From assembly GCF_035046485.1 (NCBI RefSeq), contig NC_085136.1, positions 159,142,754 to 159,206,753 of the forward strand: DNA of 64,000 nt, written 5' to 3'. Of this stretch, positions 46,000-57,275 are shown one piece after another; the first letter of the stretch is position 1, and each line of letters starts with the position of its first letter. Source of the DNA: Aedes albopictus (Eukaryota > Arthropoda > Insecta > Diptera > Culicidae). The position numbers and the translations under genes were made by a program. Below the pieces are notes generated by a model, which did not search any database, was not told the DNA's origin, and worked only from the letters and a program-made list of their open reading frames with translations.

Positions 46000-48051
46000 G
46001 CAGCAGATGATTTCGGAACACCTTCGGAATTTCCGATGCTACTTGCATTGAACATTTATTCAGGAATTTTATAAGCAAATCCTTTGGAAATCTTGGAAAC
46101 TTCTATTATTACTTTAGGAACTTCTTCGGTAATTCCTTTGGAAATTCATCCGGCAATTTTCTTAGAGATCCCCTACGGGAATTTCTTTTAAAAAAAATCG
46201 CTGGTGGTTCTTTAAAAATTCTGTTACTGCAATTACTTTTGGAATTCTTTCCAAATTCTTTTCAGAAATTCCTTTAATGATTTCAGAAAATTCTTCGAAA
46301 ATTTCTTTGAAATTTTTTTGTGGATATTTTAAATCCACATAAATTTTAAATTTTTTGTGGATATTTAAAAATCCTTAGTATTTTCATCAGGAATTCCTCT
46401 GGTAGTTCTTATATGAATTCTTTCGGCAACTACTTTGAAAGCTCTAAGTAATTTTGATGGATTTTCTCCGGCAATTTCTCTGTGAATTTTTTTTTAACGT
46501 GTATTTTAACTTAAATGCTAATTTTACACTCAGATCTCTGTGAATTTGTCAGGAAATTTTTCGTGAATTTCATAGGGTTTTCTTTAAGCAAGTCCATTTG
46601 AGGCTTTCTGAATTTCCAGTTCAGCAAGTTTTGGAAGCAATAAATTTAAATACAATTAAATAATAAAGAAATACAAACGTAATCACGATAAAATTGCCTG
46701 AGAAATTTGAAAAAAAAAAAAACTTAAAAATGAATTGCTAAAATAATTACGAGTAGCCATTGAAATATGAAAAAAAAATCAAAGAAATTATTGATTGCAT
46801 TCCGAAGAAACGTAACTAGCTGAATATCAGTATCTTAAACTGAAGTTTGCTTAAGAGTGGTTTGTTCCTCTCCTATAAAGCTAAAATGTTTGTTGGGTTC
46901 CAATGCAACTACCGTAGAAATTTCAAAAAAAAAAAAAACATCTATGCCTAAGGAACTCTCAAAGAATTGGCAATAATTTGGTTTAGCAAATTCCGAGCCG
47001 TGTGTTCTCGAATCCCAACAGAATGCGATTTTACAAATTCATCTCTCATTTTGTCAATTGGCAACATTCTGTGCCTTCTAATTGATTACAAGTTTTTCCC
47101 GTACATTCCTACAGGATTTCACTAGAGATTTCTCTAGTAATATCTCCTAGGATTTCTCTGGAAATTCCAACTATTCCCGAAATTCGTTCAGGGCTTCGTC
47201 TAGAGATTTCTATTGGGATTCCTTCAGCTAGAATTCCTTGAAGAAAGCCAAGGGGAGTTCCAGGTGTAATACCATGATTTATTTCTAGAGTAATCTATGA
47301 ATTCCTGGATGAGTCTTTAGAAAAAAATCTGGAAGAATCATAGGCGTTTATGGAAGTATCCTAGGGAAACTGCCTAGAAGAATCCCGGCAAAAATTCCAG
47401 GAGAAAACTGTAGAGGTATTTCTGCAGGTTTCACAGTAAAATTTTCTGGAGGAGATCTAGGAAGCATTCCTGAAACATTAGAAGGAGCAGGAATCGCTTA
47501 TGGAATCCTAGGAGGAGTTCCTGGAGAAGTCCAATAAGAAATATTTGGAGAAATCCCCAATTTTTTTAGGATTTCTGGGAGTGCACACCGAAGGTACTTC
47601 TGCAAGACTCCTAGGAGATCCCAGCAAGTTTTTGAAGGAATCTCTGGAGAAATTCTTAGAAGAATCCCTAGAAGAACTCTGGGAGGTATTACAGTAAGAA
47701 TGACAGGAGGAGTCCTAGGCGGAATTGCTGGAGGAACAACAGAAGGAATAGCTTGAAAAATCCAGCTGAAATTCCTGGATGAAGGCCAAGAGAAGTTCCT
47801 GTAGGAATCCCATGGAAAATTTATGAGAGAATCCGTGGAAAAAAACATCTTGGACAAAAATTCCTGGAGGAATTACCGGAAAGTTTCTGAAGAAATCATT
47901 GGAAAAATCTCAGAAGGTATTCTTAGAAGGATTCAGGGATGTATTACTATAGAAACCTCAGCTGAAATCCTAGAAGGAATTGCTGGAGAAAACTACAGGA
48001 ATTTCTAGAGAAACCCCATCAGGAATGCCGGGGGGAATCCAAAGACAAAAT
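46000..48051. repeat. Degenerate GGAATTCCTGGAGGAAT array, left half
   Basis: Dozens of diverged 10-20-bp units. In 46000-46600 they read as ttcctttggaaattcttc; from about 47100 they read as ctggaggaattcctgg. Chance frames (for example 47857-47498 minus, rich in Pro, Ile and Arg) reflect repeat periodicity rather than genes. Confidence 0.75.
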
Positions 48052-49156
48052 CCTTGGAATGATTGTACGACATTTCCCCGAAAACCAGTTCCCCGAATGA
48101 AGTTTCCCCGAAAGTTATTTCCCCGAAAAACAATTCTCCGAACGAACCGTTTCCCCGAAATATTTATAATACCATTTTTAGTACTGGTTTCTAATCATTT
48201 TCTTGAATAATTCCATTGTCTGAACTAGTCATTGAAAAGAAGTAGCGGAAAGTTAGCCTGGGTACAAAGTGTGCCGATGTGTAGTCTTTAGAAAGATATC
48301 AAGATCATGGAAACTTTCACATCTAATTGATATTGTGATGCTTCAATGTGGTTTGCTTTTTTTTAATATGGGTCGTTCTTTTCTGCTGTACTGATTGAAA
48401 ATGACATGGCACTCAATTAAGAACACGCTCATCATAATTTTCCCTTCTTTCATTCATAGGCTGTTCTTTCTATTTATTTTTGAATTTTCAATCGATGAAA
48501 ACGCCCTTTAAACGCATAATACCTTTAATACGAGTCATCGTGATTGTAGTAATAATCTGCTAAAGTTCATTGTCGATGACTTCAACTTTAAGTCTTAAAG
48601 TATTCTTGATAGCGAAGGAAGTCTATGAGCATAATTTGAATGTGTATTAACAGGCTTTAAAACAAAAGTCAATGTAATTCAATTTGTTTGACAAACAAAT
48701 TAGAAGCTAAGCACTCTTCAGTTTTTTTTTTTGTGAATCAATGGATCAATCATGACCGAAGTAGCATTTGGAATTGACATTTCTACAGAACATCGGCAAT
48801 ATTTTGAAAGAACAGTTTATGATGAAAGTAGGGAGAATCTTTAATGAAGATTTCTACTATAACGATTTTAGATACCTACTAGAACAGTCGGTCACAAAAT
48901 AATAATAAATATAGCAGCAGTCAAATTACTGATGATTGATTGAGCAGTTCAACTTGAAAGAACAGCTTATGTTTGAAAGAAGGAAAATTTTATTAAATGA
49001 AAGGTTATCAATCTAGCCAAAAAGACGCTGCTGAATCTTTAGACAGAAGTATGTCAGGCCGAAGAACGTTAGGCTGCAATCATTAGTTTTTTAATGAAAC
49101 TCAACGTACATATGTACAGATGGAAATATTATTAGTAAAATTGCGAAAACATCCAC

Positions 49157-49227
49157 AGCTCAGGTGAGATTTGAACTCACGACCCTTGTACGCTAGACAA
49201 GTGCTTTTCCAACTAAGCTACCGAGCC
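49157..49227 (-). tRNA. tRNA-like cloverleaf, anticodon-position AGC (left copy)
   Basis: Minus strand, 71 nt. Acceptor GGCTCGG pairs with CTGAGCT (five Watson-Crick and two G-U). T8-A9 are present; the D stem GCTT/AAGC is perfect; the anticodon stem CTTGT/ACAAG is perfect with loop CTAGCGT (T33 and a purine at 37); the variable loop is four bases; the T stem GTGAG/CTCAC is perfect with loop TTCAAAT. Box A (TAGCTTAGTTGG) and box B (GTTCAAATC) are intact. The identity is odd: AGC would be alanine, but the acceptor lacks the G3-U70 pair that marks tRNA-Ala. Probably a tRNA-derived mobile sequence rather than a working tRNA gene. Confidence 0.6.
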
Positions 49228-49590
49228 AATTAATGACACGGCATTTTGGTTGGTACAAGGTAATTCCAATCTCATCGATCATGCTTCATCTTCATGCCTT
49301 AAGTCATATTCGAGCTTCTACCTCTTCTGTAGTAATCTGTCGTATATGAAAGAGTGCGAACGACACGTTGGTCGCCTACCAGGTTTCAATTGTTCTTCCT
49401 CACCACAGTCGGTGATGAAGAGACGCCTGAAAGTTAGGCAAACAGTTTCAACAGTAAATAAATCGCATCGCTCTTCATGCATGTGTACATAAGAGATGGA
49501 TATATTTGCGGTGAAATTTAAGGGAAAGATGAAGCATGATCGATGAGATTGGAATTACCTTGCACCAACCAAAATGCCGTGTCAATTATT

Positions 49591-49661
49591 GGCTCGGTAG
49601 CTTAGTTGGAAAAGCACTTGTCTAGCGTATAAGGGTCGTGAGTTCAAATCTCACCTGAGCT
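49591..49661 (+). tRNA. tRNA-like cloverleaf, anticodon-position AGC (right copy)
   Basis: Inverted twin of the left copy, differing within the 71 nt by one base. The anticodon stem is CTTGT/ATAAG, so a G-C pair became G-U and the fold is kept. All other stems, T33, the TTCAAAT loop and the promoter boxes are the same. No intron, and no encoded CCA directly at the end (next bases gtgg). Confidence 0.6.
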
Positions 49662-50033
49662 GTGGATGTTTTCGCAATTTTACTAATATTATTTCCATCT
49701 GTACATATGTACGTTGAGTTTCATTAAAAATCATAAATTGACCACACGGATTGGTATACCGAAGACTTTGCCCTTAAGTCGTGCAATCATTAGGCCGAAA
49801 GTATCATTACGCCGGACGAGCATCATTACGATTGAGTTGAAAGCCAAGATCATATATAACCCAATACTCAAAAGAATAGCCGACTTCTCAAAGAAGGGTA
49901 ATCTGTCATGGGACAGTCAGTGGTTCGATAAATTACTACCGTCAATAAGTTATGCAATATCACATCTAAAAACAACTGCGTGTTATAAAAAGAAGCGAAA
50001 TTTTCAGATGGAATGTTGGCAGAGTGATCACTC

Positions 50034-50170
50034 CCCAAGTAATATTGTTTTGTCAAATACACTAGAAGAGGTTCTTAGAACCATAATAAAATCAAAATAA
50101 TAGATAGAAAGATTTATGGTGGTTTTCAAAACGTCTACAAGACTAATTGCCTATGAACATGTTGCTTGGG
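50034..50170. repeat. Possible CCCAAGTAA-type small element
   Basis: CCCAAGTAATATTG at 50034 and catgttgcttggg ending 50170 are inverted imperfectly. Same end motif as the hairpins at 11336 and 31112, but the interior is not palindromic. Confidence 0.4.
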
Positions 50171-51131
50171 TTGATCATCAGTTCTTCAGTAACATTATTA
50201 CATCAACACCAAGAAATCATCTATGTGAGAAAAGGGAAGAGCTTAAAAGAATATTGTAAAATCATGGAAGTATATCCCAGTATTCATATAATTCCCTAGA
50301 TTCAAGGACTCAAACATCTTCTAGGCCTTCGAAAACAAATTTTAACATCGTTTATGAAGAAAACGGCCTACTGACCCATTCTACCCTATGAACTTCAGCT
50401 TCGCAACCTATTCGGCTTAACGTACTTCGGTCTGACGTACCTTGGCTAAGCGTACTTCGTCTTAAAGACCGGATGCCCCTAGTTGTGCATTGGGTCAATG
50501 TTAAATGGAATATGCAATAATCTTTTCGGGAAAACGGTACATTCGGGGAAACGGTACTTTCGGGGAAACATTTTTCGGGGAAATGGTACATTCGGGGAAA
50601 AAACTTTCGGGGAAACTTCATTCGGGGAACTGGTTTTCGGGGAAATGTCGTACAATCCCTTGGAATACCTAGAGAAGTCCCTGCAAGAACCGGAAGAGGT
50701 ATTCTGGAAGAATCTATAGAGAAGGCTCTAAAGGAATCTCAGAAAGAATTCCAGCCATAATGTTAGGATTAATTTGTATAGGATTTAATTTTTTAATTAT
50801 TACTAGTGATGAATTTCTGGACGTATCATATTATGAATATCTGGAGGAATTTCTGGAAGAACCACAGGAGGAGTTGTTTGAGGTATTATAGGAGAAAGGC
50901 TTGAAAGAGTTTCTGCAGGAATACCATGAGGATTTTCTGGAGGAATCTTTGGATAAAATCTCTGGAGGAATTCCTGGATGAGTCCTTGGAGAAATCTCTG
51001 GTGGAGCAACCAAAGGAATCTCTGCAAAAATTTCAGGAAGATTACCTGGAAAGGTCTCCGCTAAAAAGCCAGGAGAAAGCTCTAGAAGAATCCGTAGCAT
51101 GATTTCTGAAGTACCACAGTTAGAATTTCTG

Positions 51132-51660
51132 CTATTGAAATACGACTGCATGGTTGATCTCTTGATTAACGGCTGCGCAGTCTTGGGATTTAAAAAAACG
51201 ACACAACACAACAAATCTAGAAACGAAGATAATTTAGACGAAAGTTAGATTATTCCGATAGGGCATCACCGCTACCAAAATAAATGGTCCGAATAAGGGC
51301 GTATGCTAAAGAGGGAAAATTTTCGCCATTGCCAAAAACCGTTAAACTGAAAGTGATTCCGTAGTGTTTTAGTGTTTTAAAGGACATAATTTATTGATAA
51401 ACCGCACACCCACTTTACAGCATTAACCAAAACCGGCACAGAAAGGGACAGTTACAGTTAGACAAAACCATTGACAAAAAAACGATAGTAATTATGTAAG
51501 TAACTAATCAAATTTATGTTAAAACAAAACTGTTCAAAAATCCCAATACCAATTACAGTTTCCCCCTGAAGAAGACACTATCCCCGTGTTGAAACGTCGG
51601 GTGAATAAAACAACTGTTTTTTTTTTAAATCCCAAGACTGCGTTGCCGTTAATCAAGAGG
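51132..51660 (+). mobile_element. Penelope-like element fragment with inverted ends, 13-bp TSD
   Basis: gttagaatttctg occurs at 51119-51131 and 51661-51673. The insert carries inverted words tcttgattaacggctgcgca and cagtcttgggatttaaaaaa near both ends (51155-51197 and 51610-51656). Near its 3' side is cctgaagaag...gttgaaacgtcgggt followed by aataaa, a combination I associate with Penelope-like retroelement termini. No reverse transcriptase remains. Confidence 0.5.
51555..51617 (+). ncRNA. Candidate hammerhead-ribozyme-like motif
   Basis: CTGAAGA (51566-51572) is followed by a hairpin GACAC-TATCCCC-GTGTT and then GAAAC-GTC (51591-51598). Outer pairing is possible between acagtt...cccc upstream and ggg...aactgt downstream. 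This resembles CUGANGA-stem II-GAAA-NUH of hammerhead motifs reported in Penelope-like elements. An extra A between CTGAAGA and stem II, and a minimal stem III, make activity doubtful. Confidence 0.3.
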
Positions 51661-52887
51661 GTTAGAATTTCTGGAAGAAGAATAGCTGGAAGAACCGCAT
51701 GAATTGTTGGAATATATGGAGGAATTCCTAGAATTCCGGAAGCTATCATAGAAGTAATTTCTAGAGGAACCTTAAGAGAAGTTCCTTCAACAAATTCCTG
51801 GAGGAATTCCTACAGTTTACCTTGATAGAATCGGCAGAAGTATACTGGAGGAATCCATGATGGAATCGCAGGAGGAATCTTAGGAAGATTTCCCGAAAGT
51901 ATTGCAGCGAGTTAGTATGCCAGGAGAAATCCCTACAAGTATTTCTGAAGGAGTCATAATGGGAATTGCTTGAAGAATTCCAGCTTAAACTCATGGAAGA
52001 AGGTCAATAGAAGTTCTTGGGGAAATCCACGGTGGAATTTCTGGAAGAGCCTCTGTAGAAAGTCCTGGGTATATCCTTGAAGAAATGTATGAAGGGAATT
52101 TATAAAAAAAATCTCAGGGAGATCTTCTGGAAGAATTTCCAGGAGAACTTTCCTAGTAGGATTCCAGAAGGTAGCACAATAAGAATTTTTATAGAAGAGA
52201 AATTGCTGGAAGAATCGCAGCAGGAGGTGCTTGAGAAATCCTAGCCACAATTCTCGGATGAAGGCCAATATAAGCGCCTAGAGGAATTCCAAGAGAAATT
52301 TCTGGAAGAATCTCTGAATGAAATCTCAGAAGGAATTCCTGGAAGAATTACCGGAGGAACTTCTGAAAGGATCCCAGGAAGATTGCTTGAATAATTCCAC
52401 CAGAAAAACCCTAATAGAAATTTTTAGAGGATTCCTTAGGAAAATTCTGAGAAGTATCATAGTAAGAATTTCCAAAGAAATCCTAGCAGAATTTGCTGGA
52501 TTAATCTCTGCAGAAATTTCTAGCATGTACAACCCCATCAGGACTGCCTGGAGTATCCTAAGGGAAGTTTATTGAAGAAATATCGGGAGGAATCCATAAA
52601 GGAAGCCTAGAGAAATCACTGTACGAATAGATAGAAGTATTTCTGGAGGAATCTATGGAGAAGTCTGTTGATTGTTCTTACCAATATCCAAAACGCCAAA
52701 ACGTACAACTGTTATATAAGTAATTCCGGGTGTGCTTTAGTTTTGTTCAAATATGCCTTTAATAATTATTGGCATTATTGTGAGAAGTTTCAAATTTTAG
52801 GTGACTGTCAAGGGAAAATTCTAGGGGGTGCCAAATTTGTTCTAGGGGGTGCCAAGCACCCCTGGAACCCCCCTAGCTACGCCAATG

Positions 52888-54242
52888 CTGCCTAGACGGA
52901 CCCGGTCATGTTCGGTTCCACCGTTCCACCTACCAGCATGTATGTTGTTTTTGACGCATTCACCACCAGTCCAACCTTCACTGTTTCAGGTACACTCGGT
53001 ACACCCCACCACCATTGCATATGTTCTTACAATAATGTCCATGTCGTACGTAAAGCAGACAAATTAACCGGATTTAGTGAGAATCGCACCTCGGCCGTTG
53101 AAGCTGGCTCGTCGCATTACACCTTCCAGAGCGATGTTGAAAAACAGTCCGTCACCTTCTGGCAGTCCCCGGCGAGATTCGAATGAACTGAATAGTTCAC
53201 CCGAAATCCTTACACAGTTTTGCACACCGACCGTCCATCATTGTTTAAATCAGTCTGGTCAGTTTCCCAGTAAAGCTGTTTTCGTTCATGAGTTTTCATA
53301 GCTCAGAGCGGTCGAAGCTGTCGTATGTCGTACGTAACACCTTCGTGCGGATAACGTACAACGAAGGTTCGGTGACTTCAGGTGTGATTTTAGGCCTAAG
53401 CCTGAAAATCGGAGTGGCATCTGGTGGCGATTGTTCGTAAACAGGATGGTAGTTGCCCGTAATAGCAGGTTAGGAGATCCCCTATCGGCATCTAAACTCA
53501 GGACCAGAACGGCTTTGAAGAACGCTGGCAGCAAAAAGCACGACTGAGTTAGAGGAATCAGGGACTCCCAAAATACTTTCTTCGTTGCGTCCTGGGTGTC
53601 CTTCTCGTTCTGGTTCGAATTGGTCCATTTCAATCATGCGATATTAACAGTTGTTACGGGCATTGGCGATTCCAACGTAGCTGGCGTACCAATGATGATC
53701 TTGACGAGAAGGCAGCGGTCGCATTCGTCCGTTGATTATGCTGAAATTCAATAATCTTTCCTTGATCCTCAACATGCCAATTCTTCCGTCAATTGGCCAC
53801 CAATCGTTTACACACCTCTGCATCTCGAATAAAGCTGTTCCCAGCTCGCATGTGTTGTAGCAGCTCTCTTAGATGGTATGGTTACCACTAAACGTTTGAA
53901 CCATGGATCCTGTCCAACACACCCCCAGAAGCGCAGCACTACGATGCTGAACCCACGGACATTCAGTAGATCGGCGAGTATGCGGGTGCTCCTAATGAAG
54001 TTGAGAGATCGGTTGTTCCACGTACCGAGTTCCAATAGCTTTGCTATTTGGTCTCGGTTCGCATTTTTCTGTTACTGATTTTCCGTTGCAATGTTTTTTA
54101 CGGATGGCTCGCAGGGCCGGACAACAGTTTCCTACTTTCCGGAGGACCACAGTGCACAGTTGAGCTAAAAGTCCTTTCCGGACACTCGGACGTCGATCGG
54201 CCACTCCTAGTATGGGGATCAGACGCTGTTGTGTTCTTTTAG
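52888..54242 (-). pseudogene. Decayed RTE-clade LINE (RT middle and endonuclease), right of hAT
   Basis: Minus strand. 53330-52900 reads AYDSFDRSEL, GELFSSFESRRGLPEGDGLF and NIALEGVMRRASF-like coding (compare 60400-60700). 53640-54242 corresponds to the endonuclease start at about 58500-59020, including the LGTWNNRSLNFIRSTRILAD frame at 54035-53808. 53331-53640 is too diverged to align by eye. Many stops. With 45593-45713 it forms one old element opened by the hAT insertion. Confidence 0.8.
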
Positions 54243-56115
54243 GGACTTGAATGTTCATCAGTTTTAAATATGTTTTCTTAGGATCATTTCCAATCATCAC
54301 TTCAGACCATTTCTTCCATGCTAGCAACGGCCTATGCGAAACTCATTAAGAATTTAAGAGACTTGAATGTTCATAAAACGCACACAAACTGCAAAACCAC
54401 ATTGTCGCCGCAGAAAAGTTCTGTCGAACAGCTCAAAATCTTGTGCAAACAAGTAAAAGGTTCTTGACCACAGTTAAGCAGTAAACTAGTCTACATTATT
54501 GGCATTCGGAATAGAAAATCACTCCACTCACAACCCACACATACCAGTGTAGCACATACATTTAGGCAACCATATTGTAATTGTAAACGATGGATCATCA
54601 GCAAATCCCTCGACCCCGAATTACCCGAACTTCGTTGGGTACACGAATTACAACCAATCTAACTAACGAAAATGAAAACTATTGCTCTTATACCTTAATC
54701 TTTCACTCTCGGCACGATTTTTTCGCAACAACTCACTCATTCCAGTACACCGTCACATTTAGCTATTTCCTTATTATAGAGAATACCGTTTTCACACTCA
54801 TCGCCCAGTCATACCTTTTCTTAGACTTTTAACGCATCTAAACAAATCCGTTAACGAAATCGATCACTAACATTTCAGTAGGAAAAAAACGCAAATCAAT
54901 TGCATGAGCTAGGAACGAGCAAACCAATAACCACATGTTCTGTCGACAAAATGAGGAAAAACAGTAGAAGAAAAATACGCGGTTAAAGATGAGAGTCGTC
55001 TAACACTAAGAACAAAATTGAAATAAAAGGTTAACTTCTAATGGAAACAAACATAGAACTATTCAAATATTTTATTTTTTGAAAGCAAACAAAAGAGAGA
55101 GAAATATAAAAATGAAAAAGGGAAGAAAATACGTTTATACACATAGGTATAATAAAACAAAGAAGAAAAACTGTAAAAAGGAATAATAGATATCGACTTA
55201 GGCGAAACATACATAACATAATTCAAAACAGTAACAACAACAAAACCAACAACAACAACATACACATGGAAAAAGAGCAAAAAGAAATAACACAAGAAGA
55301 TATAAAAAAAACGAACGTATTACATTTAAGGTAGACGAAGATTTCTTTTAAGAGCATTTTTGTACAATTTTACTCGAGTACGCGAGACCGATTTTGAGAA
55401 ACTTAAAACCATTTAATACCGGGCACTGGCAGCATTCGAAACATAGAAAATGAAATGAAGATCAACCTAGAGTAAACCGGGGTAGCTAATTTTCGATGCT
55501 GGGCCGAGATTACAAGAAGAGGCGGAAAAGCTGGCCCGTTAGTTTTTATTACTCGTTATTAACGTGCTATCGTCGCGTCGCACCGCGTTCGAACAGTGCT
55601 CGTCTTGCTGTGGCTCGTGCCTGTGCCCTCATTCCATAAAGTTGCTGATCCTAAGGGAGGATACCTCTATGGGCAGGGCCAATCCGAAGACAGTGATGAT
55701 GATTGATGGCTCCCAACTAGGGAAAAATCTAAAGACCCACTCGTCTACTTTAGGTATTAGACACACATACGTGAATCCACAGACACACATCCACACACTT
55801 ACGGCCAAATCCGTGAAACTGTGGCTAGAAACTGTTCAAGTTCACAGCTGGAGGACGCATTTCCGGTCGTGGTGCGGTGGGATGGTACGGGCGTGCAGCG
55901 AAACGAAGAAAATGAAATCACAAGAACGAAAACTTATTTCCCAACCAGCAGAAATTGGGTGACAGATGTGTGAAGCAACAGCAACGTAAGAGAGAGAAAA
56001 AAAAAACGTGTGCGAGAGGGAAAATGATAAGTGATTTTATTGTAAATGAGAAAAATGGAGGAAAAAATGAGTCGGAGAAAAACACAGGAGGAAAATAAAT
56101 GAATCTGTAAAGTAA
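54243..56115 (+). other. A-rich noncoding stretch, possible displaced 3' UTR
   Basis: No transposon recognised. Contains long A-rich purine runs (55080-55320), cacacac-rich words (55760-55800) and ends in aggaggaaaataaatgaatctg, with an AATAAA at about 56094. Composition is like a long insect 3' UTR. The 132-codon frame at 55564-55962 shows no domain. Linkage to the receptor transcript is a guess. Confidence 0.35.
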
Positions 56116-56483
56116 AACTATGATTGTTTTTCTTGGTCCTTCCCCTTACCGGTAGATAAATGACTGCATAGTGGCATGAGCCGAAGATGCATCATTATTC
56201 ATTCTTTGGACATAATGGCACTCTTTATCCCCAAAGGAAGTAATTTCAGCTGAATTCTTCACGGCTTGACTGTTCTCAGATTTAAGAACGTTGTGACAAG
56301 TGTGTGTTATTCACATCGAAAACAGAATGATCTTTTATTATGCGTTCGAAGTGTATTGACATAATGCATAAAAAATGCCTGCGTCAAATGTTTCTTCAAA
56401 TTTCCTTAATGAACTCACACAATTTGTTGATAGGGACTATTTTTTTTCAATGGTTGTCCAACTGTTACTTAACGATTTTATGT
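56116..56483 (+). other. Intergenic, no features recognised
   Basis: AT-rich, nothing identified. Confidence 0.4.
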
Positions 56484-57246
56484 ACTCCGGGGTAAAACTG
56501 ATCACTTTAAAACAACTTTTGAGGATAACATAAGTGACAGTTCAAATATTGCCAAAATAATTTCTGTAAACTCAGTACCCAGTGGGGTTTCATGGAGATG
56601 ACAGAATTTTGTTCAACAAATTTGAACTTTCAGTTAAATTACTTCAAAACTCAAAAAATTGAAGATGCCACTTTGGGACGAAAATGATCAGTATACAATT
56701 AAGCATCGGTTAAAAAGAAAAAAATATCCTTATCAACTTAATTTTGCTCTTCTAAACCCGAATAACGCGTCAAAACTCTTACAACTAGTGAATTTGCCAC
56801 TTAAAATGCAAAATAAAATTTTGAAATTTCCCCCCTTAACGCCTAGAGGTAGGCAATTTCCTTTGAAAAAAGTGATTTCTGTTACAATAAATGACTCTTT
56901 TGTCAAAAAAGAACTTTTCTCTACTTATTCATATTCAAAAAAGCTTCATAACTTTCCTACCAAAGCTTTACACAAATGTTAAACCCAAAAAAATACGGAA
57001 AGTTCTAGTGGCAATCGATTGTTTAAAAGCAACGATTTCAGCTAAGTGAGAAAGACATTTGAAATTTCCAAAAAAAAATAAGGCAAAATTACCTTTTTTC
57101 TATACAAATAAAAGTCTAAACTCATCTCTAGACATCTATGAAATAAGATAAGGTAAAAAGTTTGAGATCAGTATCATGCTATGAAGTTCCTGGTATGCAA
57201 TTACATTTAGTACCCAAATGATCAATTTGACCCCGATTTACGGTAA
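56484..57246. mobile_element. Probable TIR element with CGGGGTAAAACTGATCA ends
   Basis: ccggggtaaaactgatca at about 56487 and tgatcaatttgaccccgatt, tacggtaac at about 57218-57246 are inverted with mismatches, similar in theme to the 23572-25776 ends. The 107-codon lysine-rich frame inside (56659-56982) has no recognisable domain. Confidence 0.5.
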
Positions 57247-57275
57247 CAAAAGGTTTTGAATTTATCTAATCTTGA

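Larger units (their letters stand above)
49088..49730. repeat. Nested palindrome with tRNA-like arms
   Basis: Arms 49088-49294 and 49526-49730 are inverted copies of about 205 bp with only a handful of differences, separated by about 230 bp of single-copy sequence. Each arm contains a full tRNA-like cloverleaf in opposite orientation. Outside the tRNA-like part both arms keep cattttggttggt(a/g)caagg and tccaatctcatcgatcatgc. Confidence 0.85.
48061..50657. mobile_element. Mutator-like foldback element, 9-bp TSD
   Basis: Exact CCTTGGAAT duplications at 48052-48060 and 50658-50666. The terminal inverted repeats start GATTGTACGACATTTCCCCG and match perfectly for at least 54 bp, then continue as alternating ttccccgaa(a/t) words to about 48160 and from about 50520. 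The 9-bp duplication with long TIRs fits the Mutator (MULE) type. No transposase frame. It contains a palindrome with tRNA-like arms and a CCCAAGTAA element. Confidence 0.9.
50667..52660. repeat. Degenerate GGAATTCCTGGAGGAAT array, right half
   Basis: Same type of units as 46000-48051 (aggaattcctggaagaatta, ggaggaatctcagaagg), interrupted at 51132-51660. Frames rich in Phe, Leu and Pro here are by-products of the repeat. Confidence 0.7.
45714..52887. mobile_element. 7.2-kb hAT-like non-autonomous element, 8-bp TSD
   Basis: Exact CTGCCTAG duplications at 45706-45713 and 52888-52895. The termini CATTGGCGTATCTAGG and cctagctacgccaatg are inverted, with a gggggtgcc word near each end. The 8-bp target and the CATTGGCGTAGC terminus fit hAT. 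Apart from nested insertions (45758-45900, 48061-50657 and 51132-51660), the interior is a long degenerate array of ggaat(t)cctggaggaa words with no transposase recognised. Confidence 0.9.

Noticed and set aside
47498..47857. 119-codon Pro/Ile/Arg-rich frame and several Phe/Leu-rich frames at 50803-52575
   Set aside because: By-products of short tandem words in the hAT-like element. Similar frames occur on both strands and none has a domain.
55564..55962. 132-codon frame considered as a downstream gene
   Set aside because: No domain, cysteine clustering looks incidental, and the surroundings are A-rich UTR-like sequence; left as unassigned.
56659..56982. 107-codon lysine-rich frame considered as a small gene
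   Set aside because: It lies inside a probable TIR element, is AT-driven in composition, and has no recognisable motif or splice context.
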